Assembly (NCBI RefSeq): GCF_016924145.1
Contig: NZ_JAFFZO010000017.1
Location: 1-64,000 of the forward strand
Direction: 5' to 3'
Length of the DNA stretch: 64,000 bases
Source of the DNA: Amphritea pacifica
GTDB lineage: Bacteria; Pseudomonadota; Gammaproteobacteria; Pseudomonadales; Balneatricaceae
Below the pieces are notes generated by a model. It was given only the letters and a program-made list of their open reading frames with translations, was not told where the DNA came from and did not search any database. This document shows, piece by piece, positions 53,663 through 64,000 of this stretch. Position numbers and translations under genes: made by a program. The number at the start of each line of letters is the position of its first letter. Position 1 is the stretch's first letter.

Positions 53663-55027
53663 ATGAGACGGAGAAGCAGAGTAGCTGGCAAAGAGTATAT
53701 TGCCCCCTGGGAACGAGCATTCGAAACCGTGCTAACCCCATTTGAGGAGTTTATCCACCGCCAGACAACCAGTGGTATTCTGCTAATGCTGTTTGCCGTT
53801 GTGGCACTTATCATTGCAAACAGTCAGCTGAATGAAGGCTATCACCACTTCCTTCAATCAAAGTTCGTTATCGGTATGGACGGTTTTCAGCTGTCAAAAA
53901 CCGTTCACCACTGGATTAATGATGGTCTGATGGCACTGTTTTTCCTGGTAGTTGGACTGGAGCTTAAACGGGAACTACTGGTCGGCGAGCTGGCAAATAT
54001 AAAGCAGGCCTCACTACCCATTATTGCTGCGGCAGGCGGCATGCTGATGCCCGCGCTGATCTATGTATCAATCAACCCCGAAGGGCACACCCTGAACGGC
54101 TGGGGTATTCCGATGGCAACCGATATCGCCTTCGCCCTGGGTGCACTGGCACTGCTTGGTAAGCGGGTGCCGCAGAATTTGCTGATGTTTCTGGTCGCAC
54201 TGGCCATTGTTGACGACCTTGGGGCGGTTATTGTTATCGCAGTGTTCTATACCGAGACAATCAATTTGACCGCACTGCTAACCGCCGGATTGATGATATT
54301 TCTGTTAATCTGCCTCAACCTGGGTGGCGTCCGCCGGATTCTGCCCTACTCGCTGATTGGCGTGGTACTCTGGGTGGCGATGCTAAAAAGCGGAGTTCAT
54401 GCCACGCTTGCAGGGGTTCTGCTGGCATTTACCATTCCCATGAAGCCCAAGTATGACCCCGCCCGCTTCCATTCACTGGTACGTGACAGTGCCGATCACA
54501 TCAAAAGCCTGTTCAGCCAGAATGAAAACATCATCATTAACGATGCTTTAAGGTCCCGGGTACGGGCACTGGGGGAAGGGGTATATAAAGTTCAGGCACC
54601 GGCTCAGGTACTTGAACACAACCTGCATCTGCCTTCGGCTTATCTGATTATCCCTATCTTTGCGCTGGCAAATGCCGGTGTACCGATTAACTGGTCAGAG
54701 ATTTCAGATGTTATTGCTCATCCTGTCGCTATGGGCATAGGTGCCGGGCTGATTCTGGGCAAACTGATCGGTATTGCCGGTTTTACCTGGCTGGCAGTCA
54801 AACTGAAAGTCAGCGATCTGCCTTCTGGCCTTAACTTTAATCATATCATTGGGGTGGCTTTCATGGGGGGGATCGGTTTTACCATGTCAATCTTTATCGC
54901 CGAACTCGGCTTTGCCCAATATCCTGCTGACCTTCTGATGGCTAAAACAGGGATTCTGTTTGCTTCCCTGATATCAGGCCTGATCGGCTTTAGCTGGCTG
55001 TACTTTAAGTCACCAAAACCGATTTGA
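53663..55027 (+). CDS. nhaA: Na+/H+ antiporter NhaA
   Basis: A 454-aa antiporter that exports Na+ in exchange for H+, typical of marine bacteria. The ion site Asp pair is in ALAIVDDLGAVI and another Asp in ATDIAFALG. About 11 helices are seen. It is longer than E. coli NhaA by about 65 residues, mainly an N-terminal basic stretch and a polar loop after helix 8 (KPKYDPARFHSLVRDSADH). GGAGA just upstream supports ATG at 53663. A terminator follows. Confidence 0.93.
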   Translation: MRRRSRVAGKEYIAPWERAFETVLTPFEEFIHRQTTSGILLMLFAVVALIIANSQLNEGYHHFLQSKFVIGMDGFQLSKTVHHWINDGLMALFFLVVGLELKRELLVGELANIKQASLPIIAAAGGMLMPALIYVSINPEGHTLNGWGIPMATDIAFALGALALLGKRVPQNLLMFLVALAIVDDLGAVIVIAVFYTETINLTALLTAGLMIFLLICLNLGGVRRILPYSLIGVVLWVAMLKSGVHATLAGVLLAFTIPMKPKYDPARFHSLVRDSADHIKSLFSQNENIIINDALRSRVRALGEGVYKVQAPAQVLEHNLHLPSAYLIIPIFALANAGVPINWSEISDVIAHPVAMGIGAGLILGKLIGIAGFTWLAVKLKVSDLPSGLNFNHIIGVAFMGGIGFTMSIFIAELGFAQYPADLLMAKTGILFASLISGLIGFSWLYFKSPKPI

Positions 55028-55047
55028 TTACAGCGTTTCTTCTCAGA

Positions 55048-55076
55048 TCAAAGAGAGCCATACGGCTCTCTTTATG
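55048..55076. terminator. Terminator between nhaA and merR-type gene
   Basis: AAAGAGAGCC and GGCTCTCTTT arms around ATAC form a perfect hairpin, serving two convergent genes. Confidence 0.85.
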
Positions 55077-55120
55077 GTTGAAGAAACCGTTTTAATCCTA
55101 CTGACACTGCAGCTAAACAG

Positions 55121-55636
55121 TTAACAAAGCGACCACGCCCGGATTCGATCGATTTCATCGGCATCTATCTGCAAGGACTCAAGAAACTCCTGATGCGCTT
55201 CAGGTTCCAGTGTTTCAAACTGTATGTGCCAGTTATGCATATCATCATCACTTAGCCCTGCGGCTCTCATGATCTCTGTCCAGCGCTCTTTCGTCACCAT
55301 ACCATTCTCCTCAGTTTCCGGCTGTTTCATAAATTTAAGAATCGCCATCTGCTGTTGATGAAGCCGCTCTATCTCTGCCTGTAGACGCTGCAACTGATCC
55401 TGCAGAATTCGCTTCTGCTCACCGTTTCCATCCAGCAGCAGCGCGATCTCAGAAACAGGAACGCCCAGTGCCCGGTAGCTCACAATCTGCGATAACCGGG
55501 ACAGCGCCTTCTCACCATAAAGCCGATAGCCATTGAGATCCCTCTTAACAGGATGTAACAATCCTTCCCGCTCATAATAGTGAATTGTCGTCCGTGAAAG
55601 ATTGAACTTTTTAGCCAGTAGAGAAATAGTCAGCAC
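55121..55636 (-). CDS. MerR-family regulator
   Basis: A 171-aa MerR-type regulator. The winged helix-turn-helix is at the N terminus (TISLLAKKFNLSRTTIHYYEREGLL, about 2-30). A coiled stretch (about 80-110) forms the dimer. The C-terminal part is acidic and has no Cys cluster of the metal-sensing kind. It is divergent from a LysE-family exporter gene by about 177 bases and may control it. Confidence 0.85.
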   Translation of the reverse strand: MLTISLLAKKFNLSRTTIHYYEREGLLHPVKRDLNGYRLYGEKALSRLSQIVSYRALGVPVSEIALLLDGNGEQKRILQDQLQRLQAEIERLHQQQMAILKFMKQPETEENGMVTKERWTEIMRAAGLSDDDMHNWHIQFETLEPEAHQEFLESLQIDADEIDRIRAWSLC

Positions 55637-55813
55637 ATCAACACCTCATTCACGATTCATAGCTAGTCTGAAGCCTTCACCGGTAGACAGGTCAAGAGAC
55701 TTTCTTAGCAAACCTCAAAATATCCCCCTCTGCGCCGTAATAAAAATCAATTTTGTTCAATATCCTGCGCATAGACCACGGCATACTGATCCTCTTTCGC
55801 TGAGGAGAACAGC

Positions 55814-56407
55814 ATGACCCTGTCTATAATTTTATCTATGTCGACTTTTGCGCTAGCAGCCTCCATCTCTCCCGGGCCGGTAAATCTCGTCTGTCTGAGC
55901 AGTGGCAGCCAGTACCCGATTTCGAAAGGCCTCACATTTGTCACTGGTGCGACTCTCGGCTTTATTGCTTTGTTTATTGCTATCGGGATGGGCCTTTATA
56001 CGACACTTGAAATGATCCCGGCTTTAACTATTTTACTGCGCTGGGGCGGTATCATTTTCCTGCTGTACCTGAGTGTCAAACTTGCGGCCTTTGACGGGCA
56101 ACTACCACAACACCAACCTGGGACGGCCCCCGGTTTTATAACCGGAGTGATGATGCAGTGGCTCAACCCCAAAGCCTGGCTGGCCTCAGCATCAGGAATC
56201 GGCGCATACACCAGCGGTAATGATATGCAGCAGCTGCTTCTTTTTGCAGTACTCTACCTGCCTATCTGTTGGCTATCGCTGGGAAGCTGGGTTTATGCAG
56301 GTGCATGTCTGCGCAGATATATCAGCCAGCCTGCAATACTCAAAATAATCAACCGGACTCTGGCTATCCTGCTTGTAGCTAGCTGCTTTTACCTTCTATC
56401 TGAGTAG
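55814..56407 (+). CDS. LysE/RhtB-family translocator
   Basis: A 197-aa amino-acid exporter of the LysE/RhtB type with six helices. The family start AASISPGPVNLVCLSSGSQYP and the later GVMMQWLNPKAWL are seen. It could export an amino acid or a related metabolite. It overlaps the convergent AraC-type gene by 12 bases at the end. A MerR-type regulator is divergent upstream, a common layout for such exporters. Confidence 0.85.
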   Translation: MTLSIILSMSTFALAASISPGPVNLVCLSSGSQYPISKGLTFVTGATLGFIALFIAIGMGLYTTLEMIPALTILLRWGGIIFLLYLSVKLAAFDGQLPQHQPGTAPGFITGVMMQWLNPKAWLASASGIGAYTSGNDMQQLLLFAVLYLPICWLSLGSWVYAGACLRRYISQPAILKIINRTLAILLVASCFYLLSE

Positions 56408-57223
56408 AGATTGTCTGTACTGATTTGGGGTGGCAGCGACCATTCGTTTGAACGTACGCTGAAAATGGGGCTGGTCGGTAAAACCCGCAGTCAATGCGAC
56501 CTCAGCAATAGGCCTGCCTCGTTTTAACTCCCGCTGCCCCCGCTGGATCCGTCGATTTATCTGATATGCATGGGGCGTCAGACTGAAATACTGCTTAAAT
56601 GACCGGATTAGATAACCGGCGCTATAGCCAGTGCGAAGACACATCTCTGCCAGGGGAATATCCTCTGTTGCATTTTCATCAAGATACCCCGCAAGATCAC
56701 TGAGTGCCTGCGGCACTTTCTCAAGTGGCAATGGATATTGACCGGCCAGGCACCTTAGTAAACCGGAAAGATATTCGATAACCGCGGTTTGCTTCTCTGG
56801 CAGAGCCACCTCAGAGTCCAGCAAATAATCCGCCATCTGACAGTACCCATGATAAAACCGCTGCTCAGAAACAACTGCGGTACCGATATCTTGCCACACA
56901 GGCTGCTCCAGCAAGCCAAGCCGGGTACGCAGCGCCGTTAGCCACCCAATATCGATGTAGAGCATCAGATATGCCCAGGGCTGATTGTCGATCGGATTAC
57001 AGGCGTGGACCCAGTCAGGATTTATCAGCACCAGATCACCGGCACCGACCTGACACCGGTCATCACGGTAACAAAACGTGCTGATACCTTCAGTAATTGC
57101 GCCAATTGACCACTGAGCATGGCTATGAGGCGCGTAACACACAGTCCGGCCATCACTCACCTGACGCAGTTCCACATAAGGCATACGTGAATCACGCCAA
57201 AAAACAGGCTTTGATCTATCCAT
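56396..57223 (-). CDS. AraC-family regulator
   Basis: A 275-aa regulator with an N-terminal cupin-type sensing part (HSHAQWSIGAI and GDLVLINPDWVHACNP, about 30-75) and a C-terminal pair of helix-turn-helix motifs (LAEMCLRTGYSAGYLIRSFKQYF through GFTDQPHFQRTFKRMV). The ATG at 57223 has GGTGGA upstream. Its 3' end overlaps the LysE gene. It may control that gene or an operon elsewhere. Confidence 0.85.
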   Translation of the reverse strand: MDRSKPVFWRDSRMPYVELRQVSDGRTVCYAPHSHAQWSIGAITEGISTFCYRDDRCQVGAGDLVLINPDWVHACNPIDNQPWAYLMLYIDIGWLTALRTRLGLLEQPVWQDIGTAVVSEQRFYHGYCQMADYLLDSEVALPEKQTAVIEYLSGLLRCLAGQYPLPLEKVPQALSDLAGYLDENATEDIPLAEMCLRTGYSAGYLIRSFKQYFSLTPHAYQINRRIQRGQRELKRGRPIAEVALTAGFTDQPHFQRTFKRMVAATPNQYRQSLLR

Positions 57224-57259
57224 CAATCCACCCTTCACCCTTTTCGTCCGTCACCACGA

Positions 57260-57757
57260 TCAACCTGATACTTGCGGTATCAGCGGATCACCAACCCCGA
57301 TCATACCTGACTCTAATACCCGCGCACACAGGCCACCATACCCCAGCATAGCCGCATCCCCGCCCTGGCCCAGCGCCAGATCCATCCGACGACAGGGGTG
57401 GCACAACGCGGTTGCTTCAAACAGCGCATCACCAATAGTGAACTGTTGATGCCGTAAAGCATTAAGATTAATACCACTGACCACCAGATTGCGCCGTAAC
57501 AGGGCCGGATTAATCGTGTTAATTCCAGTGTAGGTTTCGATCATCCTGATAAACTCTGCAGAGATCAGCGTAACCTGCCGGGCAGAGCCCGGTGTCTTAC
57601 TGCAACGATGATCGCCTTTCAGCCCCAAACCAGCCAAGGCTTCAACGGTATCAACCACCTCAAGATCCTCTTTACGCCTTGGTCGCAGGCCAATCCACTC
57701 AAGCCTGCCGGGATTAAGATCTTTACTATAGCGGGCAAACAGTTGCTTCTGAGTCAT
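57260..57757 (-). CDS. MOSC-domain protein
   Basis: A 165-aa MOSC-domain protein, related to molybdenum cofactor sulfurase C-terminal domains. The conserved Cys is in ATALCHPCRRMD, with GLGLKGDHRCSK and LLRRNLVVSGI near the start. It may bind Mo cofactor or act on amidoxime-like substrates, as YiiM does. The ATG at 57757 is chosen over a start four codons upstream. Confidence 0.8.
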   Translation of the reverse strand: MTQKQLFARYSKDLNPGRLEWIGLRPRRKEDLEVVDTVEALAGLGLKGDHRCSKTPGSARQVTLISAEFIRMIETYTGINTINPALLRRNLVVSGINLNALRHQQFTIGDALFEATALCHPCRRMDLALGQGGDAAMLGYGGLCARVLESGMIGVGDPLIPQVSG

Positions 57758-57766
57758 CGAATTCAC

Positions 57767-57796
57767 CATAAAAAAGCGCCCTGAGGCGCTTAAATT
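57767..57796 (-). terminator. Terminator after the secreted protein gene
   Basis: Minus strand AAGCGCC and GGCGCTT arms around a short loop are followed by TTTTTATGG, 25 bases after the stop of the 57820-58395 gene. Confidence 0.75.
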
Positions 57797-57819
57797 GATC
57801 TGATTTCAACCATCACCAC

Positions 57820-58395
57820 TCAGCGATCGAAGTAGGTATAGTACTCACGAAAGAGCTCCTGAGCCTTCCGGTCTTTTGCCAGATCATTCAGAAACAGCGA
57901 CAGACTGTTTTCCAGAAAAAGCTCCTCTGCTGGCTTCATTTCAGAAGTACGGGGACCGCTCCACATGTTCTCTACATCCGTGGAGGTCATCTCGTAGTCA
58001 AAAGTAGACAGCAGATCCCCCTGAACAAATACACCATACTGAACTTTAAAGCTTTTATTCGATACAACGGGGATTAACCCAAGGGTTCCCGCCGACAGCA
58101 TTAAACTTGAAAAGCTGGTTGCATCGGCTTTCATGCGCAAGCCTTTCATAACGATAATACCAATAGGCGAGCCCATGGCATCCGTGTCCACGGATTTAAA
58201 AGCACCATAGGATTTTAGCTTCTCCGTAAAGGAGTCGCCCTCAATATTACTTTGGAACAATACAGGAGGATACGGATCCCCCTGATGAACATATTCAGTA
58301 AATGACTCAGAAGGATTTGCAGCTTGCACCAGGCTTGAATTAAAAAGCACAACCAGCAGCAAGATGATCTTAAGCCGGATTAAATTAGTGAACAT
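57820..58395 (-). CDS. Unknown secreted protein
   Basis: A 191-aa exported protein with a signal peptide (about 1-25, ending in VQAAN). No domain is recognised. The mature part has a mixed composition and a C-terminal helical stretch (SLFLNDLAKDRKAQELFREYY). It starts 12 bases after the stop of the trypsin-like lipoprotein gene upstream on the same strand, so the two are likely co-expressed and may work together at the cell envelope. Confidence 0.65.
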   Translation of the reverse strand: MFTNLIRLKIILLLVVLFNSSLVQAANPSESFTEYVHQGDPYPPVLFQSNIEGDSFTEKLKSYGAFKSVDTDAMGSPIGIIVMKGLRMKADATSFSSLMLSAGTLGLIPVVSNKSFKVQYGVFVQGDLLSTFDYEMTSTDVENMWSGPRTSEMKPAEELFLENSLSLFLNDLAKDRKAQELFREYYTYFDR

Positions 58396-58406
58396 TTCAG
58401 CACTCC

Positions 58407-59633
58407 TTACTGATAACACAATATCTGTACAGTGAATTTAACCGCCGCGTCTGAAGCCGTTTCAAGACTCTTCTTCAGTGGCTGATAACGGTACTGAACA
58501 TGCGAATGATCGAGAAAGCGGCGCATATATTCGGCACTCACAGCAAAATTAACATTCTGAGAAGTGGTCCCGGTCTTCGCCAGCATCATTGACTGATTCA
58601 GGCTGCTGGTGACCACCCCTACAGCATTCCCGTTATAGTCGATTAATGGTCCGCCACTATTACCTGGCTGCACAGGCGCCGAAAACTGCAGATTGGCCAA
58701 CGCACCTTTCAAGCCTCCCAAAGAGCTGATGTTTCCCATTGTGAGACTGGGGTAATCCGCCATAATACTCCCAAGTGGATAGCCGGTAACAAATACACTC
58801 TGTCCCAGTGCCACATCATCGGAGGCATTAGCGGGGATGCTGGCAAAACGTGCCGGTTGCAGATCTGCCTGTAGTACTGCAAGGTCAAGAACCCTGCTAA
58901 CCGCAACCCTGTTCGCCGGATAGTTTTGCCCGTGGTATCGCACTTCGGTTTTCAGACACTCATTTACGACATGAGCTGCCGTAAGCAACTGACCGGTGCT
59001 GTTTATAAAGAAACCTGTACCGTTGCCTGCGGGTTTCATCTCTCCCAACAGTTTATCAAAGTCAGCTGTTTGTCGTTCCTCATCACTAATAGGCTGCTGT
59101 AAATCATTATTCAGCCCTGCCATATGATTCAGAAACCGGTGTGTGGATTCTTTCAGGGCCTCAGCATAAATGCTGGTATAAGCTTCCTGCCATAAGTTTG
59201 CCCCGGTAACACTGGCATCCGTTGTGGTTTTAAACACCTCACTACCCTGACGATCAAGGTATGACGCTGTGACTGTCACCTTAAATGTGCCCCACAGATT
59301 CGAATAACCTGCCTCACTGCTAAGCTTGACCAGATAGCGAAAAGGCTGATCTTCAGCCAGTGGGCCGGCAACCGAGAAAAAATCTGGATAAACGATTTCT
59401 GCTGCTTTTTTAAATAAGGGCCCGGGATAAAATTTCCAACGGGAATAGCCGTCAGCCCCATACACTTCTCGCTGCAGATCTTCACGGGAAATATAGTAGG
59501 CGAGTGGCGCAGCCACCGGAAGTGTCAGACTATTATCAAGCTTTGTTGCAACCTGGACACTGGAAGCATCTTTTACCGGCGCAACCTCACAGCCAGCCAG
59601 CAGTAATGCAAGAGCAATAATCAGATATCGCAT
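58407..59633 (-). CDS. Trypsin-like serine protease lipoprotein
   Basis: A 408-aa lipoprotein with lipobox LLAGC (Cys near residue 15). The first 190 residues are an unnamed domain. The C-terminal part (about 200-390) is a trypsin-like protease with His in TAAHVVNEC, Asp in VLDLAVLQ and Ser in QPGNSGGPLIDYNG. No PDZ domain is present, so it differs from DegP/DegS. It probably acts in the periplasm. The gene directly after it codes for a secreted protein that could be substrate or partner. Confidence 0.83.
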   Translation of the reverse strand: MRYLIIALALLLAGCEVAPVKDASSVQVATKLDNSLTLPVAAPLAYYISREDLQREVYGADGYSRWKFYPGPLFKKAAEIVYPDFFSVAGPLAEDQPFRYLVKLSSEAGYSNLWGTFKVTVTASYLDRQGSEVFKTTTDASVTGANLWQEAYTSIYAEALKESTHRFLNHMAGLNNDLQQPISDEERQTADFDKLLGEMKPAGNGTGFFINSTGQLLTAAHVVNECLKTEVRYHGQNYPANRVAVSRVLDLAVLQADLQPARFASIPANASDDVALGQSVFVTGYPLGSIMADYPSLTMGNISSLGGLKGALANLQFSAPVQPGNSGGPLIDYNGNAVGVVTSSLNQSMMLAKTGTTSQNVNFAVSAEYMRRFLDHSHVQYRYQPLKKSLETASDAAVKFTVQILCYQ

Positions 59634-59725
59634 TAAAAAATCCTTTTAAAACTGAGAGTCAATAGCTGAAACTTTATCATACAAACAGCCTTGAACGATC
59701 ATAAAAGCGTACCAAGCAGAATACA

Positions 59726-60007
59726 TCAGCCGAAAATATTATCCCCCTGCTGATCAATCATCTGCTTAGCCTTACGGACCATCTCCTCTGCACAGCTCTC
59801 TTTGGATGACAGCATATCCGCGCGGATAAACCGATGGCTTTGCTCACCTTTGGTAATCAGCCCATTAACCCGATAACCGCCCTCTTCTCTAATCGGGGCA
59901 GGCGTTATAGTAAAACCCTGATACTCTTCAGATGGCAGACTTTCAGGCTGTTTAGAGCCACTATCCGCAGAGCTAAACATCGACTTGATAGATGAAAACA
60001 GACTCAT
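59726..60007 (-). CDS. hlyU: HlyU-family protein
   Basis: A 93-aa protein of the HlyU (transcriptional activator) group by overall pattern: SEEYQGFTITPAPIREEGGYRVNGLI and HRFIRADMLSSKESCAEEMV. It lacks a visible winged helix of the ArsR type, so despite the family name its role is not clear. AGGAGTTTTT supports the start. It follows sucD's terminator on the same strand. Confidence 0.7.
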   Translation of the reverse strand: MSLFSSIKSMFSSADSGSKQPESLPSEEYQGFTITPAPIREEGGYRVNGLITKGEQSHRFIRADMLSSKESCAEEMVRKAKQMIDQQGDNIFG

Positions 60008-60072
60008 AAAAACTCCTTAAGTATAGATATCTCCAGAATACCTGTAGAACCTGAGTTAACTCAATCTGCAGA

Positions 60073-60104
60073 CACAAAAAAACCGCCAGCCGGCGGTTTT
60101 TTAT
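60073..60104 (-). terminator. Terminator after sucD
   Basis: AAAAAACCGCC and GGCGGTTTTTT arms around AGCC form a strong hairpin with A and T runs. It lies about 57 bases after the sucD stop. The bases between (60105-60160) hold short repeated CTAGCG strings of no known role. Confidence 0.85.
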
Positions 60105-60160
60105 CTAGCGGCTAGCAAGTGACAAAGTCACATCTAGCGACTGGAACAATCGCTAAGCGA

Positions 60161-61036
60161 TTATTCCCAACCCGTCACTTCACGCAGACCGTCAGCGATC
60201 TGAGCCAGAGAGCGAACAGTCTTAACACCAGCAGCTTCCAGGGCAGCAAACTTCTCGTCTGCGGTACCTTTACCACCGGAGATGATCGCACCCGCATGAC
60301 CCATACGCTTACCGGCAGGGGCAGTTACACCTGCGATATAAGATACGACAGGCTTAGTTACGTTTGCTTTGATGTAAGCAGCCGCTTCCTCTTCAGCTGA
60401 ACCACCGATCTCACCGATCATAACAATCGCTTCGGTCTGTGGATCGTTCTGGAACATTTCCAGAATATCGATGAAGTTAGAACCCGGGATCGGGTCACCA
60501 CCGATACCAACACAGGTAGACTGACCAAAACCAGCATCAGTCGTCTGCTTAACTGCTTCATAGGTCAGTGTGCCGGAACGGGACACGATACCCACTTTAC
60601 CTGGCAGGTGAATGTGACCTGGCATGATACCGATCTTACACTCTCCCGGAGTGATAACACCCGGGCAGTTTGGTCCGATCAGGCGAACACCCAGGTTGTC
60701 ACAAACGACTTTACACTCAAGCATATCCATAACCGGAATGTGCTCAGTGATACAGACGATCAGCTTGATACCGCCGTTCGCAGCTTCCAGGATAGAATCC
60801 TTACAGAATGCCGCTGGAACGTAGATAACAGAAGCGTCTGCACCGGTTGCTTCAACCGCTTCAGCGACAGTGTTAAACACCGGCAGACCCAGATGCTCAG
60901 TACCACCTTTACCCGGAGTAACACCACCAACCATCTTGGTGCCGTATGCGATAGCCTGTTCAGAGTGGAAGGTACCCTGGCCACCAGTGAAACCCTGACA
61001 GATTACTTTGGTGTCTTTATTAATCAGAACGGACAT
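60161..61036 (-). CDS. sucD: Succinyl-CoA synthetase alpha subunit
   Basis: A 291-aa alpha subunit of succinyl-CoA synthetase (TCA cycle, substrate-level phosphorylation). CoA-binding residues lie at the start ([21 protein letters not shown]). The phosphorylated His is in [15 protein letters not shown] near residue 248. It follows sucC after two bases, and the TCA gene order is sucB-lpdA-sucC-sucD on the minus strand. Confidence 0.96.
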   Translation of the reverse strand: MSVLINKDTKVICQGFTGGQGTFHSEQAIAYGTKMVGGVTPGKGGTEHLGLPVFNTVAEAVEATGADASVIYVPAAFCKDSILEAANGGIKLIVCITEHIPVMDMLECKVVCDNLGVRLIGPNCPGVITPGECKIGIMPGHIHLPGKVGIVSRSGTLTYEAVKQTTDAGFGQSTCVGIGGDPIPGSNFIDILEMFQNDPQTEAIVMIGEIGGSAEEEAAAYIKANVTKPVVSYIAGVTAPAGKRMGHAGAIISGGKGTADEKFAALEAAGVKTVRSLAQIADGLREVTGWE

Positions 61037-61038
61037 TA

Positions 61039-62205
61039 TTATTTACCCTCCGCTGCTTTAACTGCCTGCTCAGCAGCATCAGTCAGACTGGTTGCTGCAA
61101 TGATGTCCAGACCAGACTCAGACAGCAGTTTGGAGCCCAGTTCAGCATTGTTACCTTCCAGACGTACAACAACTGGTACGTTCACGCCTACCTCTTTAAC
61201 TGCACCGATAATACCTTCTGCAATCAGATCGCAACGTACGATACCACCGAAGATGTTAACCAGTACGGCTTTAACCTTGTCGTCTTCAAGAATGATCTTG
61301 AACGCTTCGGTTACACGCTCTTTAGTCGCACCGCCGCCAACGTCCAGGAAGTTAGCCGGGAAGCCACCGTGCAGAGAGACGATATCCATCGTACCCATTG
61401 CCAGACCTGCACCGTTAACCATGCAACCGATGCTGCCATCCAGCGCTACGTAGTTCAGATCCCATTCAGCCGCGCGTGCTTCACGCTCGTCTTCCTGTGA
61501 TGGATCTTCCATCGCCTGCAGATCTTTGTGACGGTATACAGCGTTACCATCGATCGCTACCTTAGCATCCAGACAGTGCAGGTTGCCTTCAGTCGTGATA
61601 ACCAGAGGGTTGATTTCCAGCAGGGCCAGATCTTTTTCTTTGAACATCTTGGCCAGACCCAGGAAGATCTGAGTGAACTGCTTAATCTGAACGCCTTCCA
61701 GACCCAGTTTGAACGCCAGCTCGCGTGCCTGGTAAGGCTGCGCACCGGTCACCGGATCAATCGTAGCTTTCAGGATTTTTTCTGGCGTTTCTTCCGCAAC
61801 TTTCTCGATCTCAACACCACCTTCAGTGGATGCCATGAACACGATACGACGTGAAGAGCGGTCAACAACCGCACCCAGATACAGCTCATTAGCGATATCA
61901 GTGCAGTCTTCAACTAAGATTTTGGAAACTGGCTGACCATTTGCGTCAGTCTGATAAGTGACCAGGTTTTTACCCAGCCAGTTCGCTGCGAAAGCCTGTG
62001 CTTCTGCAGGAGAGTCAACCAGCTTCACGCCACCGGCTTTACCACGTCCACCTGCGTGAACCTGAGTCTTAACAACCCACTTATCACCACCAATTTTCAG
62101 AGCCGCTTCAGCAGCAGCTTCAGGGGTATCTACCGCGATTCCTTTAGAAACCGGCAGACCATATTCGGCAAACAACTGTTTGCCCTGGTACTCATGAAGA
62201 TTCAT
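61039..62205 (-). CDS. sucC: Succinyl-CoA synthetase beta subunit
   Basis: A 388-aa beta subunit with an ATP-grasp domain (about 1-240; [16 protein letters not shown] and [16 protein letters not shown]) and a C-terminal CoA-ligase domain with [11 protein letters not shown]. It is coupled with sucD (2-base gap). The gap to lpdA is about 160 bases. Confidence 0.96.
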   Translation of the reverse strand: MNLHEYQGKQLFAEYGLPVSKGIAVDTPEAAAEAALKIGGDKWVVKTQVHAGGRGKAGGVKLVDSPAEAQAFAANWLGKNLVTYQTDANGQPVSKILVEDCTDIANELYLGAVVDRSSRRIVFMASTEGGVEIEKVAEETPEKILKATIDPVTGAQPYQARELAFKLGLEGVQIKQFTQIFLGLAKMFKEKDLALLEINPLVITTEGNLHCLDAKVAIDGNAVYRHKDLQAMEDPSQEDEREARAAEWDLNYVALDGSIGCMVNGAGLAMGTMDIVSLHGGFPANFLDVGGGATKERVTEAFKIILEDDKVKAVLVNIFGGIVRCDLIAEGIIGAVKEVGVNVPVVVRLEGNNAELGSKLLSESGLDIIAATSLTDAAEQAVKAAEGK

Positions 62206-62363
62206 GCTCTAATCCGTCGTTTTTTCACACTTATTAGGACTCTGCAAAACGATATAGAGAAAGTATCTTTTTACAGCCCAATTGTTGCAGGTAATAAACA
62301 ATCCACCCTCAACAATAATCGACCGGGGTTACCCGGTCGAAATTTCAAACTATTGTACAGCGA

Positions 62364-63797
<1,434 letters not shown>

Positions 63798-63837
63798 TTA
63801 TTACCTACCTATCTATTCGTTCTAGTAAGGGACCGAC

Positions 63838-64000
63838 TCAGACTTCTAAAAGCATACGTGCAGGGTCTTCCAGAAGGTCTTTAATAGTCACGAGGAATTG
63901 TACCGCTTCCTTACCATCAATCATACGATGGTCATAGGAGAGCGCCAGATACATCATTGGCAGAATCTCAACCTGACCATTTACCGCCATTGGGCGTTCC
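63838..64000 (-). CDS. sucB: Dihydrolipoyl succinyltransferase (C-terminal end, partial)
   Basis: The last 53 or so residues of the E2 component of 2-oxoglutarate dehydrogenase, cut by the window edge. The catalytic His/Asp motif is in [18 protein letters not shown], and the chain ends DPARMLLEV. The rest of the gene lies to the right. It is followed on the minus strand by lpdA, sucC and sucD. Confidence 0.9.
   Translation of the reverse strand, partial: ERPMAVNGQVEILPMMYLALSYDHRMIDGKEAVQFLVTIKDLLEDPARMLLEV

Overview
The window is chromosomal DNA of a marine-type gammaproteobacterium. Family content and gene order point to the Oceanospirillales or a close relative: dapA-bamC, bcp/perM/tusA/bepA, hda/perM/DUF2066 divergent from purMN, arsC-wrbA-DUF2069, and sucB-lpdA-sucC-sucD. 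The species call is inference. No rRNA or tRNA gene was seen.

Most of the window is dense housekeeping DNA. 0.9-15.9 kb: ybiB, rlmD-rluA, a 2-hydroxyacid dehydrogenase, bamC-dapA, bcp, perM-tusA, bepA, a CBS protein, an acyl-CoA synthetase, and a divergent soluble PAS histidine kinase/FixJ-type regulator pair. 20.9-26.7 kb: a tight six-gene acyl-CoA operon (acyl-CoA dehydrogenase, CoA-transferase, acyl-CoA synthetase, two hotdog thioesterases, alpha/beta hydrolase). 27-43.6 kb: DUF523, MscS, GFA, an orphan lipoprotein, proS, a PhnD-like protein, an ABM monooxygenase, a lytic transglycosylase, acylphosphatase, YihY, arsC-wrbA-DUF2069, a fused CsdA-CsdE, a GGDEF protein, tcdA, a pseudouridine synthase and hda. 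43.7-49.7 kb: perM-like, DUF2066, purM-purN-DUF3108-yfcL-Imm22-like and a broken K+ channel gene. 49.7-64 kb: an MGMT-like protein, DUF3047, a DEAD-box helicase, nhaA, MerR, LysE, AraC and MOSC proteins, a trypsin-like lipoprotein with a secreted partner, hlyU, and the TCA genes sucD, sucC, lpdA and the end of sucB.

Two accessory islands stand out. (1) Positions 1-740: an AT-rich four-helix membrane protein gene lies between the 3' ends of two different group II introns that face each other. Its last codons are read from one of those relics. (2) Positions about 15.99-20.87 kb, minus strand: an array of promoterless ORFs separated by attC-like imperfect palindromes, with no integrase in the window (a CALIN-type integron cassette cluster). 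Its cassettes carry an OLD-family ATPase/TOPRIM nuclease (probable phage defence), two small unknown proteins and perhaps a 45-aa peptide. The attC after the OLD gene is split by a decayed group II intron. Joining the bases on both sides of the intron gives back a normal attC end. This mobile-cassette island, with its defence cargo and intron, is the most notable part of the window.
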